From Desulfobacterales bacterium (GTDB taxonomy: Bacteria > Desulfobacterota > Desulfobacteria > Desulfobacterales > RPRI01), in contig JAGVOC010000308.1 of assembly GCA_020052975.1 (NCBI GenBank), positions 1-17,540 on the forward strand: 17,540 bases of DNA. The letters run 5' to 3'. A model generated the notes under the pieces. That model did no database searches and was not told where the DNA came from. It saw nothing but the letters and a program-made list of their open reading frames with translations. Of the stretch, positions 6,891 through 14,826 are shown one piece after another. A program made the position numbers and the translations under genes. Position 1 is the first letter of the stretch. Every line of letters begins with the position of its first letter.

Positions 6891-9800
6891 ATGAAGAAAC
6901 GCATATTATTAATTAAAAATATTGAATTCAGGCTCCGGCAAGCGATGCGTACCGACAGGCATATTATTCGCCGTGAAGTCGCAAAACTGAAATCTGCCGG
7001 CTTGGAAATGTTGCCTGAAAAGGATTTTGATAAAAAGATGGGGTCGGTTGAAAAAAAACTTGCCGTTTCTATCAACAAGAAAATATTGAGAAAAACGAAT
7101 GTTCCGAAACTTGTTTTTGATTCAGCCCTTCCGATAACGGCCAAAAAAAATGAAATAATCGATTCAATTTCAAAAAACCGGGTTATCATAATTTCAGGTG
7201 AGACCGGCTCGGGTAAAACCACACAAATTCCAAAATTCTGCCTTGCCGCAGGAAGGGGAATAAATGGCAAAATCGGCTGCACCCAGCCAAGAAGAATTGC
7301 GGCTATAACAGTTGCTGCCCGTATCGCCGAAGAGCTTGGAGAAGAGTCTGGAAAATCGGTCGGTTATAAAATCCGTTTTACGGACAAAACCAGCAAAGAC
7401 TCCTATATAAAGATAATGACCGACGGGATTCTTCTCGCCGAGGCTCATAATGACCCGTATCTTAATGAATATGACACAATAATTGTCGATGAGGCCCATG
7501 AAAGAAACCTGAATATCGACTTTATTCTCGGTGTGCTGAAAACTCTTCTGGCAAAAAGAAGAGATCTTAAGCTTATAATAACGTCGGCCACGATCGATAC
7601 TGAGAAGTTTTCAAAGGCTTTTGATAATGCCCCGATAATAGAAGTTTCAGGCCGGATGTTTCCCGTTGAGGTACGTTATCTGCCGGTTGATCCGGACCTT
7701 GAAGAAACCGGGGAACAGACTCATGTTGACCTTGCTGTCGAAGCCATTGACAGACTTTTGAAGGAAAACCGCACCGGTGATATTCTTCTTTTTATGCCGA
7801 CAGAGCAGGATATCCGTGAAACCTCGGAGTTGCTTGAAGGAAAAAAATACAGAGCCGTCGAAATTATCCCGCTTTTCGCAAGGCTCCCGGCTTCGGAGCA
7901 GTCAAGGGTCTTTTTACGTCTGCCGGTAAGAAAGATCATTGTCGCAACCAATATCGCTGAAACATCAATCACCATACCCGGCATAAGATATGTCATAGAC
8001 ACGGGCCTTGCCCGGATATCGCAGTATACGCCAAGATCGAGAACAACTGCCCTGCCGGTTGTATCCGTTTCAAAAAGCAGTGCGGACCAGCGAAAAGGAA
8101 GATGCGGCAGGGTTGAAAACGGAATCTGCATACGACTCTATTCAAAAGAAGATTATGATGCACGCCCCCTTTTTACGCCTCCTGAGATCCTGAGATCAAA
8201 CCTTGCAGAAGTAATTCTAAGAATGATCGCGTTGAATCTGGGAGACATATCGGCTTTTCCCTTTATTGACCGCCCTGCCGTAAAAAGCGTTAAAGACGGA
8301 TACGAGATTCTCCTGGAACTGGGAGCCATTGAACCGGAAATAGAAAATAAATCAGGATTCGCCCTCACACACAACGGAATGATCATGGCTTCACTCCCGA
8401 TTGATCCGAGACTGTCACGAATGCTGATTGAAGCGCAAAGAAGAGGCTGCATTCAAGAGATAACTATATTAGCTGCCGCTTTAAGCTGCCAGGATCCAAG
8501 GGAAAGACCCGCTGATAAGACAGGCGAAGCAGCCCGGGCTCACGCGCTCTTTTCAGACCCGTTGTCCGACTTTATAACCCTTCTTAATATATGGAACAAG
8601 TTTCACGAGGTTTCAGACACCGAAAAAACCACTGCCGCCTCAAAAAGATTTTGCAAGGCGAATTTTCTTTCTTTCAGAAGAATGAAGGAATGGCGCGACA
8701 TATACTCGCAGATTAAGGATATCCTGAATGAAAACGGCATGAAAAGCCAAAAAAAGGAGTTGGAAACAGATGAAAGCGGTGAGAATAAATCCTGCATATA
8801 CAGCTATTTATATACGGTCATTCATAAATCAGTCTTAAGCGGTTTTCTTTCCAATATCGCAGTAAAAAAGGAAAATAATATCTTTTCGGCAACAAAGGAA
8901 AAATCGGTTATGATCTTTCCCGGATCGGGACTGTTCAAAAATCCCGGAACCTGGATTGTAGCGGCTGAAATGGTGGAAACTTCAAGGCTCTTTGCAAGAA
9001 CTGCGGCATCCGTAGACAGTTCATGGATTGAAGAGATAGGAAAAAGCCAGTGCAGATATTCCTATTACAACCCTCACTGGGAAAGAAACAGGGGAGAAGT
9101 TGTGGCTTCCGAGCAGGTGAGCCTTTACGGGCTGATAATTGTTCAGGGGCGTCCTGCGGCATATGGCAGGATAAACCCTGCGGAAGCGTGGGATATATTC
9201 ATAAGGGATGCCCTTGTTGAAGAGGATGTTAAAACACCTTTACCATTCATTGAGCATAACAGAAAATTAAAGGAAGAGATAAGGGAGATCGAGAACAGGG
9301 TCAGAAGAAGAGATATCCTTGTGGGCGACGATGTTTTGATCGAATTTTACAGGGAAAAACTTCCCGGTATTTACGACATCAGAACCCTTGGAAAATACAT
9401 AAAAGAGATGGGAGGTGACCGGTTTTTGCGCATGGCAAAAGAAGATTTTCTTCGATACATGCCCGATGAGGAGGAAATATCCCTTTATCCCGACAAAATC
9501 GCACTTGGAGAGAATGCCTTTGAATGTCTTTACAGTTTTGATCCGGGAAAACCTGCAGACGGAATAACCGTTAAAATACCCTCTTCTGTTGCCTCAACAG
9601 TTCCGCCCGAAACAACAGACTGGCTTGTGCCTGGATTATTAAGGGAAAAAATTAATGCGCTCATAAAAGGACTTCCCAAGGAATACAGGAAGAGGCTGCT
9701 TCCCCTGTCAAAGACCACCGAAACCATCCTTTCTGAAATGCCCCGGCAAAAGACTTCGCTTATGACAGCCCTTTCAGAATTTATTTATCATTCTTTCGGA

Positions 9801-10868
9801 GTCGATATTCCCGCAAGCGCATGGCCCGGTGAAAGACTTCCCGACTATTTAAAAATGCGTATCTCAATAACGGGAACAAAAGGAGAAGAAATATACTCCG
9901 GAAGAGATAAAGCCATGTTAAAAAACACATTATTGGCACCTGCAGATAATGAATATTTTAATTCGGCACGGGAAAAATATGAAATAACCGGCATCACAAA
10001 ATGGGATTTCGGGGATATTCCCGAAAAAATCATTATCAAAGGGAGCGATAAATACGAGTGGCTTTATTTCCCCGGCCTTGAAAAGGATGAAGGCTGTGTA
10101 AATCTGCGGATCTTCAATTCGGAAACAGAATCTGTTAAATCTCATCGGGAAGGAATAATCGCCCTGTTTTCAATTGTTTTTGAAAAGGATTTAAAGTCTG
10201 TAAAAAAACTGCTTCTATTGCCCAAAAAGATGAATGAATATACCGTTTTTTTCGGTGGTGAAAACAAGTTTAACAGACTGCTGTACAAAAGCACTGTAAA
10301 AGATCTTTTGAATGTTAATATAAGAACAAAAGAGGCTTTTGAGTCACGCGCCCTGTTTGTGCTGCAAAATATTTTTGAGTATGGGCAGAAAAAAACTAAA
10401 AACATAGCGCCTGTCTTAAAAACCTGCCATGAAACAAGAGAAACTCTTTTGAACCTGAAAGCAAAATGCTTACCAAACAGAGAGGCCTCCGATCTTCTTT
10501 TCAGGCTCGAACAGGATCTTAATAAATTAATACCCGAAAACTTCATGGAACTGTACGAAGAAGAACGCCTTTTAGATCTCCCCAGATACATTCAGGCCGT
10601 TTCAGTCAGGGCACAAAAGGGAATAATTGATCCTGAAAAGGAGAAGGCCAGATCAGACGGGCTTGAAATACATACCACCCGTCTGGATAAACTGCTGAAA
10701 AGCCTTTCTCAGCTTGTTTCTGATGAAAAGAAAAAAGCTGTTGAAGAATATTTCTGGCTTATCGAAGAATACAGGGTTTCCCTTTTTGCGCAGGAGTTGA
10801 AAACCCCGGTTCCGATATCAGCAAAAAGGCTGGATAAAAAGTTCAAAGAGATTGAAAGAATGGTATGA
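6891..10868 (+). CDS. hrpA: ATP-dependent RNA helicase HrpA (DEAH box)
   Basis: Large cytoplasmic DEAH-box RNA helicase of 1325 residues, close to the roughly 1300 of E. coli HrpA. Motifs in order: Walker A GETGSGKT (103-110), Ia TQPRRIAA (131-138), DEAH (200-203), SAT (232-234), motif V TNIAETSIT (353-361), and motif VI QRKGRCGR (400-407) with the Cys typical of HrpA. The helicase-associated (HA2/OB) region follows, then a long C-terminal region of the HrpA type (DUF3418-like). In E. coli HrpA has been linked to rescue of stalled ribosomes; in this organism that role is by homology only. The start at 6891 is the first Met in frame, with no clear Shine-Dalgarno. Met19 (6945) is an alternative, also without a good site. 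The gene is preceded by a miniature-element-rich spacer and followed 95 bp later by miaA. Confidence 0.95.
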   Translation: MKKRILLIKNIEFRLRQAMRTDRHIIRREVAKLKSAGLEMLPEKDFDKKMGSVEKKLAVSINKKILRKTNVPKLVFDSALPITAKKNEIIDSISKNRVIIISGETGSGKTTQIPKFCLAAGRGINGKIGCTQPRRIAAITVAARIAEELGEESGKSVGYKIRFTDKTSKDSYIKIMTDGILLAEAHNDPYLNEYDTIIVDEAHERNLNIDFILGVLKTLLAKRRDLKLIITSATIDTEKFSKAFDNAPIIEVSGRMFPVEVRYLPVDPDLEETGEQTHVDLAVEAIDRLLKENRTGDILLFMPTEQDIRETSELLEGKKYRAVEIIPLFARLPASEQSRVFLRLPVRKIIVATNIAETSITIPGIRYVIDTGLARISQYTPRSRTTALPVVSVSKSSADQRKGRCGRVENGICIRLYSKEDYDARPLFTPPEILRSNLAEVILRMIALNLGDISAFPFIDRPAVKSVKDGYEILLELGAIEPEIENKSGFALTHNGMIMASLPIDPRLSRMLIEAQRRGCIQEITILAAALSCQDPRERPADKTGEAARAHALFSDPLSDFITLLNIWNKFHEVSDTEKTTAASKRFCKANFLSFRRMKEWRDIYSQIKDILNENGMKSQKKELETDESGENKSCIYSYLYTVIHKSVLSGFLSNIAVKKENNIFSATKEKSVMIFPGSGLFKNPGTWIVAAEMVETSRLFARTAASVDSSWIEEIGKSQCRYSYYNPHWERNRGEVVASEQVSLYGLIIVQGRPAAYGRINPAEAWDIFIRDALVEEDVKTPLPFIEHNRKLKEEIREIENRVRRRDILVGDDVLIEFYREKLPGIYDIRTLGKYIKEMGGDRFLRMAKEDFLRYMPDEEEISLYPDKIALGENAFECLYSFDPGKPADGITVKIPSSVASTVPPETTDWLVPGLLREKINALIKGLPKEYRKRLLPLSKTTETILSEMPRQKTSLMTALSEFIYHSFGVDIPASAWPGERLPDYLKMRISITGTKGEEIYSGRDKAMLKNTLLAPADNEYFNSAREKYEITGITKWDFGDIPEKIIIKGSDKYEWLYFPGLEKDEGCVNLRIFNSETESVKSHREGIIALFSIVFEKDLKSVKKLLLLPKKMNEYTVFFGGENKFNRLLYKSTVKDLLNVNIRTKEAFESRALFVLQNIFEYGQKKTKNIAPVLKTCHETRETLLNLKAKCLPNREASDLLFRLEQDLNKLIPENFMELYEEERLLDLPRYIQAVSVRAQKGIIDPEKEKARSDGLEIHTTRLDKLLKSLSQLVSDEKKKAVEEYFWLIEEYRVSLFAQELKTPVPISAKRLDKKFKEIERMV

Positions 10869-10876
10869 TGAGGCGA

Positions 10877-10998
10877 GAAGCGTGAATCGTAGATCGTGAA
10901 GCGTGAATCGAACAACGAACCACGAACGACGATCAACGAAGTACGAAATTCGAGGTACGATATATGAACCGGAAACCAGAAACCACAAACCACAAACC
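10877..10998 (+). repeat. Degenerate short-repeat block running into the start of miaA
   Basis: The spacer after hrpA consists of loosely repeated units. gaagcgtgaatcg occurs exactly twice (10877-10889 and 10898-10910), followed by cgaac/acgaac/acgaag variants, then by AACCGGAAACCAGAAACCAC-type units that continue into the miaA coding sequence to about 10998. The same aaccagaaacc vocabulary recurs near 14775-14815 and 16848-16913. There is no fixed period, so it is not a CRISPR or a simple satellite. Confidence 0.65.
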
Positions 10999-11917
10999 TT
11001 TTATCATTGTTATCTGCGGGCCAACAGGTATAGGCAAAACCCTGGCAGGAATCGAAGTGGCAGAGGCTTTCGGCGGTGAAATCATCAGCGCGGATTCAAT
11101 GCAGGTATACAAATACATGGATATTGGCACCGCAAAGCCAACGCATGGGGAAAGAGAACGCGTCTTTCATCATATGATCGACATCATCGAACCGGATGAA
11201 GATTTCAGCGCCGCACGATTCGCGTCTCTTGCAATTGAGACAATCAGAAAACTGAGTGAAAAAAAGACTGCCCCGTTTGTTGTGGGCGGAACCGGTCTAT
11301 ATATCAAAGCCCTTACTCACGGTCTTTTTGACCCGGGTGCAATCCGCGCGGATGCAAAAGTGCGCCTTAAAAAAGAGGCCGAACTTCACGGTACAGAGTT
11401 TTTGTATAACCGCCTTAAAAAGTCCGATCCGGTCTCAGCAGACAGAATTCATTCCAACGACATATTCAGGATAATAAGGGCTTTGGAAATATTTGAAACA
11501 ACCGGAACCGCCATTTCTGAATATCACGGAAAGCATGGGTTTTCAGAAAGAATGTTCAATGTCTTAAAAATAGGTCTTACAATTGAGAGACAAGCCCTCT
11601 ATGACCGTATTGAAAAAAGGGTTGACTCTATGATAGAAGCCGGTTTTATTGACGAAGTAAGGCGGCTTATTGAAATGAATTACACGGCAGATCTGAAATC
11701 GATGCAATCGATAGGCTACCGCCATATTGTTGATTACATTGCAGGCCGCATACAGCTTGATGAAACTGTCCGGATTTTAAAGCAGGATACAAGAAGATTT
11801 GCAAAGCGGCAAATGACATGGTTTAATGCCGATCCTGAAATTATCTGGATAAAACCGGATCAGGTAAATGAGATTAAAATGTTAGCCGGCAGTTTTCTCA
11901 AGGCAACAGGCAGATAA
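10964..11917 (+). CDS. miaA: tRNA dimethylallyltransferase MiaA
   Basis: Transfers a dimethylallyl group to N6 of A37 in tRNAs that read UNN codons. It has 317 residues, normal for the family. Visible motifs: P-loop GPTGIGKT (19-26), SADSMQVYKYMDIGTAKPT (42-60) for substrate binding with the conserved Asp, GGTGLYIKAL (108-117), and a C-terminal RRFAKRQMTWF segment that contacts tRNA. The ATG at 10964 has GAGGT 7 nt upstream; no other Met precedes the P-loop, so this start is well supported. The first 12 or so residues (NRKPETTNHKP) are encoded by the aaccagaaacc repeat block and precede the beta-strand PFIIVICGP, so they look like a repeat-derived extension. The spacing after hrpA (95 bp) and before the synthetase (33 bp) allows co-transcription. 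Confidence 0.96.
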   Translation: MNRKPETTNHKPFIIVICGPTGIGKTLAGIEVAEAFGGEIISADSMQVYKYMDIGTAKPTHGERERVFHHMIDIIEPDEDFSAARFASLAIETIRKLSEKKTAPFVVGGTGLYIKALTHGLFDPGAIRADAKVRLKKEAELHGTEFLYNRLKKSDPVSADRIHSNDIFRIIRALEIFETTGTAISEYHGKHGFSERMFNVLKIGLTIERQALYDRIEKRVDSMIEAGFIDEVRRLIEMNYTADLKSMQSIGYRHIVDYIAGRIQLDETVRILKQDTRRFAKRQMTWFNADPEIIWIKPDQVNEIKMLAGSFLKATGR

Positions 11918-11950
11918 TCTTTCTCAAGTTTGTTAAAAAGGAGAAAAAGC

Positions 11951-13825
11951 ATGGAAAATGAACTTATAATCCGGAATCTTTCTGATATCGAAGCAATCGA
12001 AAGGGTTCCTCTTTCGGAACGGGTCAGGGAAAAAAGCACATTTGAACTTATCGAAAAAGGCGCCAGCATAAATCCGGATGCCCTTGCAATAAGTTTTTTG
12101 AAAGACGGGGCGAGCTACGAAACTCCGCTTCAGATAACCTACAGGCAGCTTATAGGAAAAATTCGCCAGGCTGCCAACATGTTTTATGATCTCGGTGTTG
12201 GTCCAACAGACGTTGTTACATATGTTCTGCCCAACCTGCTCCAAACTCATTTTACCCTCTGGGGAGCAGAGGCAGCCGGAATCGCCAACCCCATCAACCC
12301 CATGCTGGAAGCCTCTGCAATCCGCGACATATGCAGAGCTGCAGGCACAAAGGTTCTTGTAACACTCGGAGATCTTCCCGGAACGGAAATATGGAAAAAG
12401 ATAGATTCCATACGCAAAGATATACCGTCACTAAAGTACGTTGTTTGTGTCATGGGAAAAAAGAACGAAGCCGAAGGCATATACGGGTTTGAAGAAAAAA
12501 TGGAGCAGTATCCGGGCGACCGACTCACATTTGAGCGCAAAATTCATCCGGATGATATTGCTTCGCTCTATCATACCGGAGGAACAACCGGAAGACCCAA
12601 GCTTGCCAGAAGAAGCCATCATAACGAAGTTGTTCTGGCATGGGACATTATGGCGGGAAGCGGGCTTAAACCGGGGGAAACGGTCATGGTTGGCCTTCCG
12701 CTTTTCCACTGCAACGGAACCTGCGTTACAGGACTTATGCCCTTTTCCGTCGGCGGGCATGTTGTAATGCTTTCGCCCGCAGGATACCGCGAACCCGACA
12801 TAATGAAAAACTTCTATAAGATAGTTGAAAAATTCAGGCCGGTCTTTTTCTCGTGCGTTCCAACCGTGCTCTCCGTGCTTCTCGATATCCCGGTCGGAAA
12901 CGCCGATATATCATCGCTGAGATATGTTGTGTGCGGAGCCGCTCCTTTAAGCGTAGAACTCTTCAACAGGTTCGAAGCCCATACGAAAATGAAGGTTCTC
13001 GAGGGCTACGGACTTACAGAGTCAACCTGCGCGTCCGCCATCAATCCCAAAGATGGGGAAAGAAAGGTGGGAAGCATAGGCATAAGGCTTCCCTATCAGG
13101 AGATGAAGATATCGATCCTGGATGAAAACGGAGAATATATTCGTGAAGCTCAAATGGATGAAATAGGCGTTGTCTGCATAAAAGGGCCGTGTATATTCAA
13201 GGGTTATGTGGAAGAGATGCACAACAAGGGGATATGGCTGAAAGACGGCTGGTTCAATACCGGGGATCTTGGCCGAAAAGACAAGGACGGTTTTTTCTGG
13301 CTGACCGGCAGAAAAAAGGAACTCATTATAAGGGGTGGACACAACATAGACCCTGTAACAATCGAAGAGCCAATCTACAAAATGAAGGGAGTAAAAGTTG
13401 TTGCTGCTGTTGGCCGTCCCGATCCCCACGCCGGTGAAGTTCCTGTTGTTTACGTTGAAGTTTCAAAGGATGCCGGCATCAGTAATACCGGGATCATGGA
13501 GTGGGCGTCAGCAAATATTGGCGAAAGAGCAGCTGTTCCAAAGGAAGTAATAATATTAGACCGGATACCTTTAACCGCGGTCGGAAAAATATTTAAACCT
13601 GCGCTGAAGTGGGATGCAATTAAAAGAACTTATGAAAAAGAACTGAAGGCATTAGAGAGCCTTGCGGAATCCTTCGATGTTTCGGTGGGCGAAGATAAAA
13701 TATACGGCACGAGCGCGTCTATAAAGGTCAAACCTGCTTCAGGCGTTGCTCCCGAAAAAATCAGGAAGCGTATTTCAGAAATTCTTGCTAACTACACCGT
13801 GCATTACGATATTATAGTTGAATAA
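11951..13825 (+). CDS. AMP-forming acyl-CoA synthetase (AMP-binding family)
   Basis: Activates a carboxylic acid to its CoA thioester through an acyl-adenylate, using ATP and CoA; 624 residues. The ATG at 11951 with AGGAG 7 nt upstream is preferred over an in-frame TTG at 11930. ANL-family motifs are present: phosphate loop YHTGGTTGRPKLARR (207-221), YGLTES (353-358), DGWFNTGDLG (432-441), the hinge region TGRKKELIIRGGHNI (452-466) and catalytic Lys546 in TAVGKIFKP. About 75 residues follow the catalytic lysine region, a longer tail than in plain FadD and seen in some FadD-like subfamilies. The substrate (fatty, branched or aromatic acid) cannot be read from sequence. It was probably co-transcribed with the downstream phosphoesterase before an element inserted between them. 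Confidence 0.92.
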   Translation: MENELIIRNLSDIEAIERVPLSERVREKSTFELIEKGASINPDALAISFLKDGASYETPLQITYRQLIGKIRQAANMFYDLGVGPTDVVTYVLPNLLQTHFTLWGAEAAGIANPINPMLEASAIRDICRAAGTKVLVTLGDLPGTEIWKKIDSIRKDIPSLKYVVCVMGKKNEAEGIYGFEEKMEQYPGDRLTFERKIHPDDIASLYHTGGTTGRPKLARRSHHNEVVLAWDIMAGSGLKPGETVMVGLPLFHCNGTCVTGLMPFSVGGHVVMLSPAGYREPDIMKNFYKIVEKFRPVFFSCVPTVLSVLLDIPVGNADISSLRYVVCGAAPLSVELFNRFEAHTKMKVLEGYGLTESTCASAINPKDGERKVGSIGIRLPYQEMKISILDENGEYIREAQMDEIGVVCIKGPCIFKGYVEEMHNKGIWLKDGWFNTGDLGRKDKDGFFWLTGRKKELIIRGGHNIDPVTIEEPIYKMKGVKVVAAVGRPDPHAGEVPVVYVEVSKDAGISNTGIMEWASANIGERAAVPKEVIILDRIPLTAVGKIFKPALKWDAIKRTYEKELKALESLAESFDVSVGEDKIYGTSASIKVKPASGVAPEKIRKRISEILANYTVHYDIIVE

Positions 13826-13827
13826 TC

Positions 13828-13997
13828 ATATAATGATGGACTTGTAAAAAGTCCATCAGCAGGCCGAGGGCGATTAAGCCCCGGCCTGGGGTGAGGGTGG
13901 AACCGCTTGAATTTACTTCAAGCGGCGGGAGAGAGGGAAGCCCTTTCCCGTCAAGTAAAAAGTCATTTTTTGACTTTTTACGAAGGTATCATATAAT
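13828..13997. mobile_element. Miniature inverted-repeat element, copy B, with flanking duplication
   Basis: ATATAAT occurs at 13828-13834 and 13991-13997 (within a 12-bp direct match ATCATATAATGA at 13825-13836 and 13988-13999), bracketing a segment of 156 bp. Its ends are inverted: left GATGGACTTGTAAAAAGTC (13835-13853), right gactttttacgaaggtatc (13972-13990). The right end is identical to copy A at 6711-6729. Inside are hairpins: 13835-13857 (9-bp stem), AGGCCG..CGGCCT (about 13861-13886), CCGCTTGAA / TTCAAGCGG (13903-13925) and GTAAAAAGTCA / TGACTTTTTAC (13955-13981). The interior differs from copy A, so the shared ends define the family. It starts just after the synthetase stop codon. 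Confidence 0.72.
13982..13986 (+). promoter_or_regulatory. Element-supplied Shine-Dalgarno GAAGG of the phosphoesterase gene
   Basis: GAAGG, part of the conserved right end of miniature element B, lies 9 nt before the ATG at 13996. The only purine-rich site near this start is thus inside the inserted element. Confidence 0.5.
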
Positions 13998-14619
13998 GAC
14001 TAAAACCAGTTTAATCGGGATAATGGCCGACAGCCATGGCAAACCGGATACAATAGCCGCTGCCGTCGCCCTTTTTAAAAGCAAAGACTGCCTTTACATG
14101 TATCATCTCGGTGATATTTGTGACAGTGGCTATCCGGAAACAGTCGAGTCATGCGTCAGCATACTTAAGGCAAACAATGTTGCAGCGATTAAAGGGAATA
14201 ATGATCATGCAGTTGCTATAAACAATCCTGAACTGAATTTTTCTGTTATATCCAAAAATACGATTGATTATTTATCAGGTTTGCCTCTTGTTACAGAGAA
14301 CGGGGAGGTAATTTTCACACATTCCCTCCCCTTTGTGAAAACGCTCGGCCTTTCATGCATGATAAAGGGTATGGGCAGGGATGAGGCCGCCCTTTTTTTT
14401 AAGGAACATCCGGGGAAAATTCTGTTCAGAGGACACGGACACAGCCCTGAAATTATATTAAAGGAAAGCGGAGAGATGGTTGTCCGGAGCATCCTTCCCG
14501 GAAAAAATACTGAGCTTGCCGGCAAGTTTCCATGCATCATCACCTGCGGAAGCCTCGCCGCCGGTTATTGCATGATATGGAAGCCCGATGAAAAAAGTGT
14601 GAAATGTTATTCGATATAA
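13996..14619 (+). CDS. YfcE/MJ0936-type calcineurin-like metallophosphoesterase
   Basis: Predicted cytoplasmic metal-dependent phosphodiesterase of 207 residues. Metal-binding motifs in order: D-x-H as ADSHG (11-15), GD (39-40), GNND (67-70), TH (108-109) and GHGH (146-149), all intact. The ATG at 13996 is chosen because the protein then begins right before the first beta-strand and motif. An upstream in-frame GTG extension (from 13891) would encode the inserted element and is rejected. The gene lies directly after miniature element B, which supplies its ribosome-binding site. Removing the element would leave about 10 nt between the synthetase stop and this ATG, suggesting an ancestral operon. 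The natural substrate is unknown; family members act on phosphodiesters in vitro. Confidence 0.9.
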   Translation: MTKTSLIGIMADSHGKPDTIAAAVALFKSKDCLYMYHLGDICDSGYPETVESCVSILKANNVAAIKGNNDHAVAINNPELNFSVISKNTIDYLSGLPLVTENGEVIFTHSLPFVKTLGLSCMIKGMGRDEAALFFKEHPGKILFRGHGHSPEIILKESGEMVVRSILPGKNTELAGKFPCIITCGSLAAGYCMIWKPDEKSVKCYSI

Positions 14620-14629
14620 AGGCGTGAGG

Positions 14630-14815
14630 CAAATATCAGGGAGCAGTGGCCAGGGATCAGGGGGCAGTAGTCATGGGACAAAAAGGTGTAAGATGGTGGG
14701 TTTTTCACTTGAACCCTTGAATCCTTGGCCCCTTGAACCCTTTATTTTATTCGATATTCGATGTACGGCTTCTCGAACCAGAGACCAGAAACCATGAACC
14801 AGAAACAAAACTTTT
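14630..14815. repeat. Three successive blocks of degenerate short repeats
   Basis: The 207-bp spacer holds no gene but three repeat flavours in a row: cagggagcagtggccagggatcagggggcag (about 14638-14668), cttgaacccttgaatccttgg...ccccttgaaccctt (about 14708-14742), and cgaaccagagaccagaaaccatgaaccagaaac (about 14774-14806). Units are 7-10 bp and imperfect. The last type matches the blocks before miaA and after the dienoyl-CoA-reductase-like gene. The Shine-Dalgarno AGGAG of the next gene (14816-14820) follows immediately. Confidence 0.65.
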
Positions 14816-14826
14816 AGGAGAATTTC

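Noticed and set aside
13891..13995. N-terminal extension of the phosphoesterase from an in-frame GTG
   Set aside because: The extra 35 codons are encoded by miniature element B and precede a perfect family start at MTKTSLIGIMADSHG.
14630..14815. CRISPR array or tandem satellite
   Set aside because: Units are short, imperfect and of varying length, with no constant repeat and no unique spacers of regular size.
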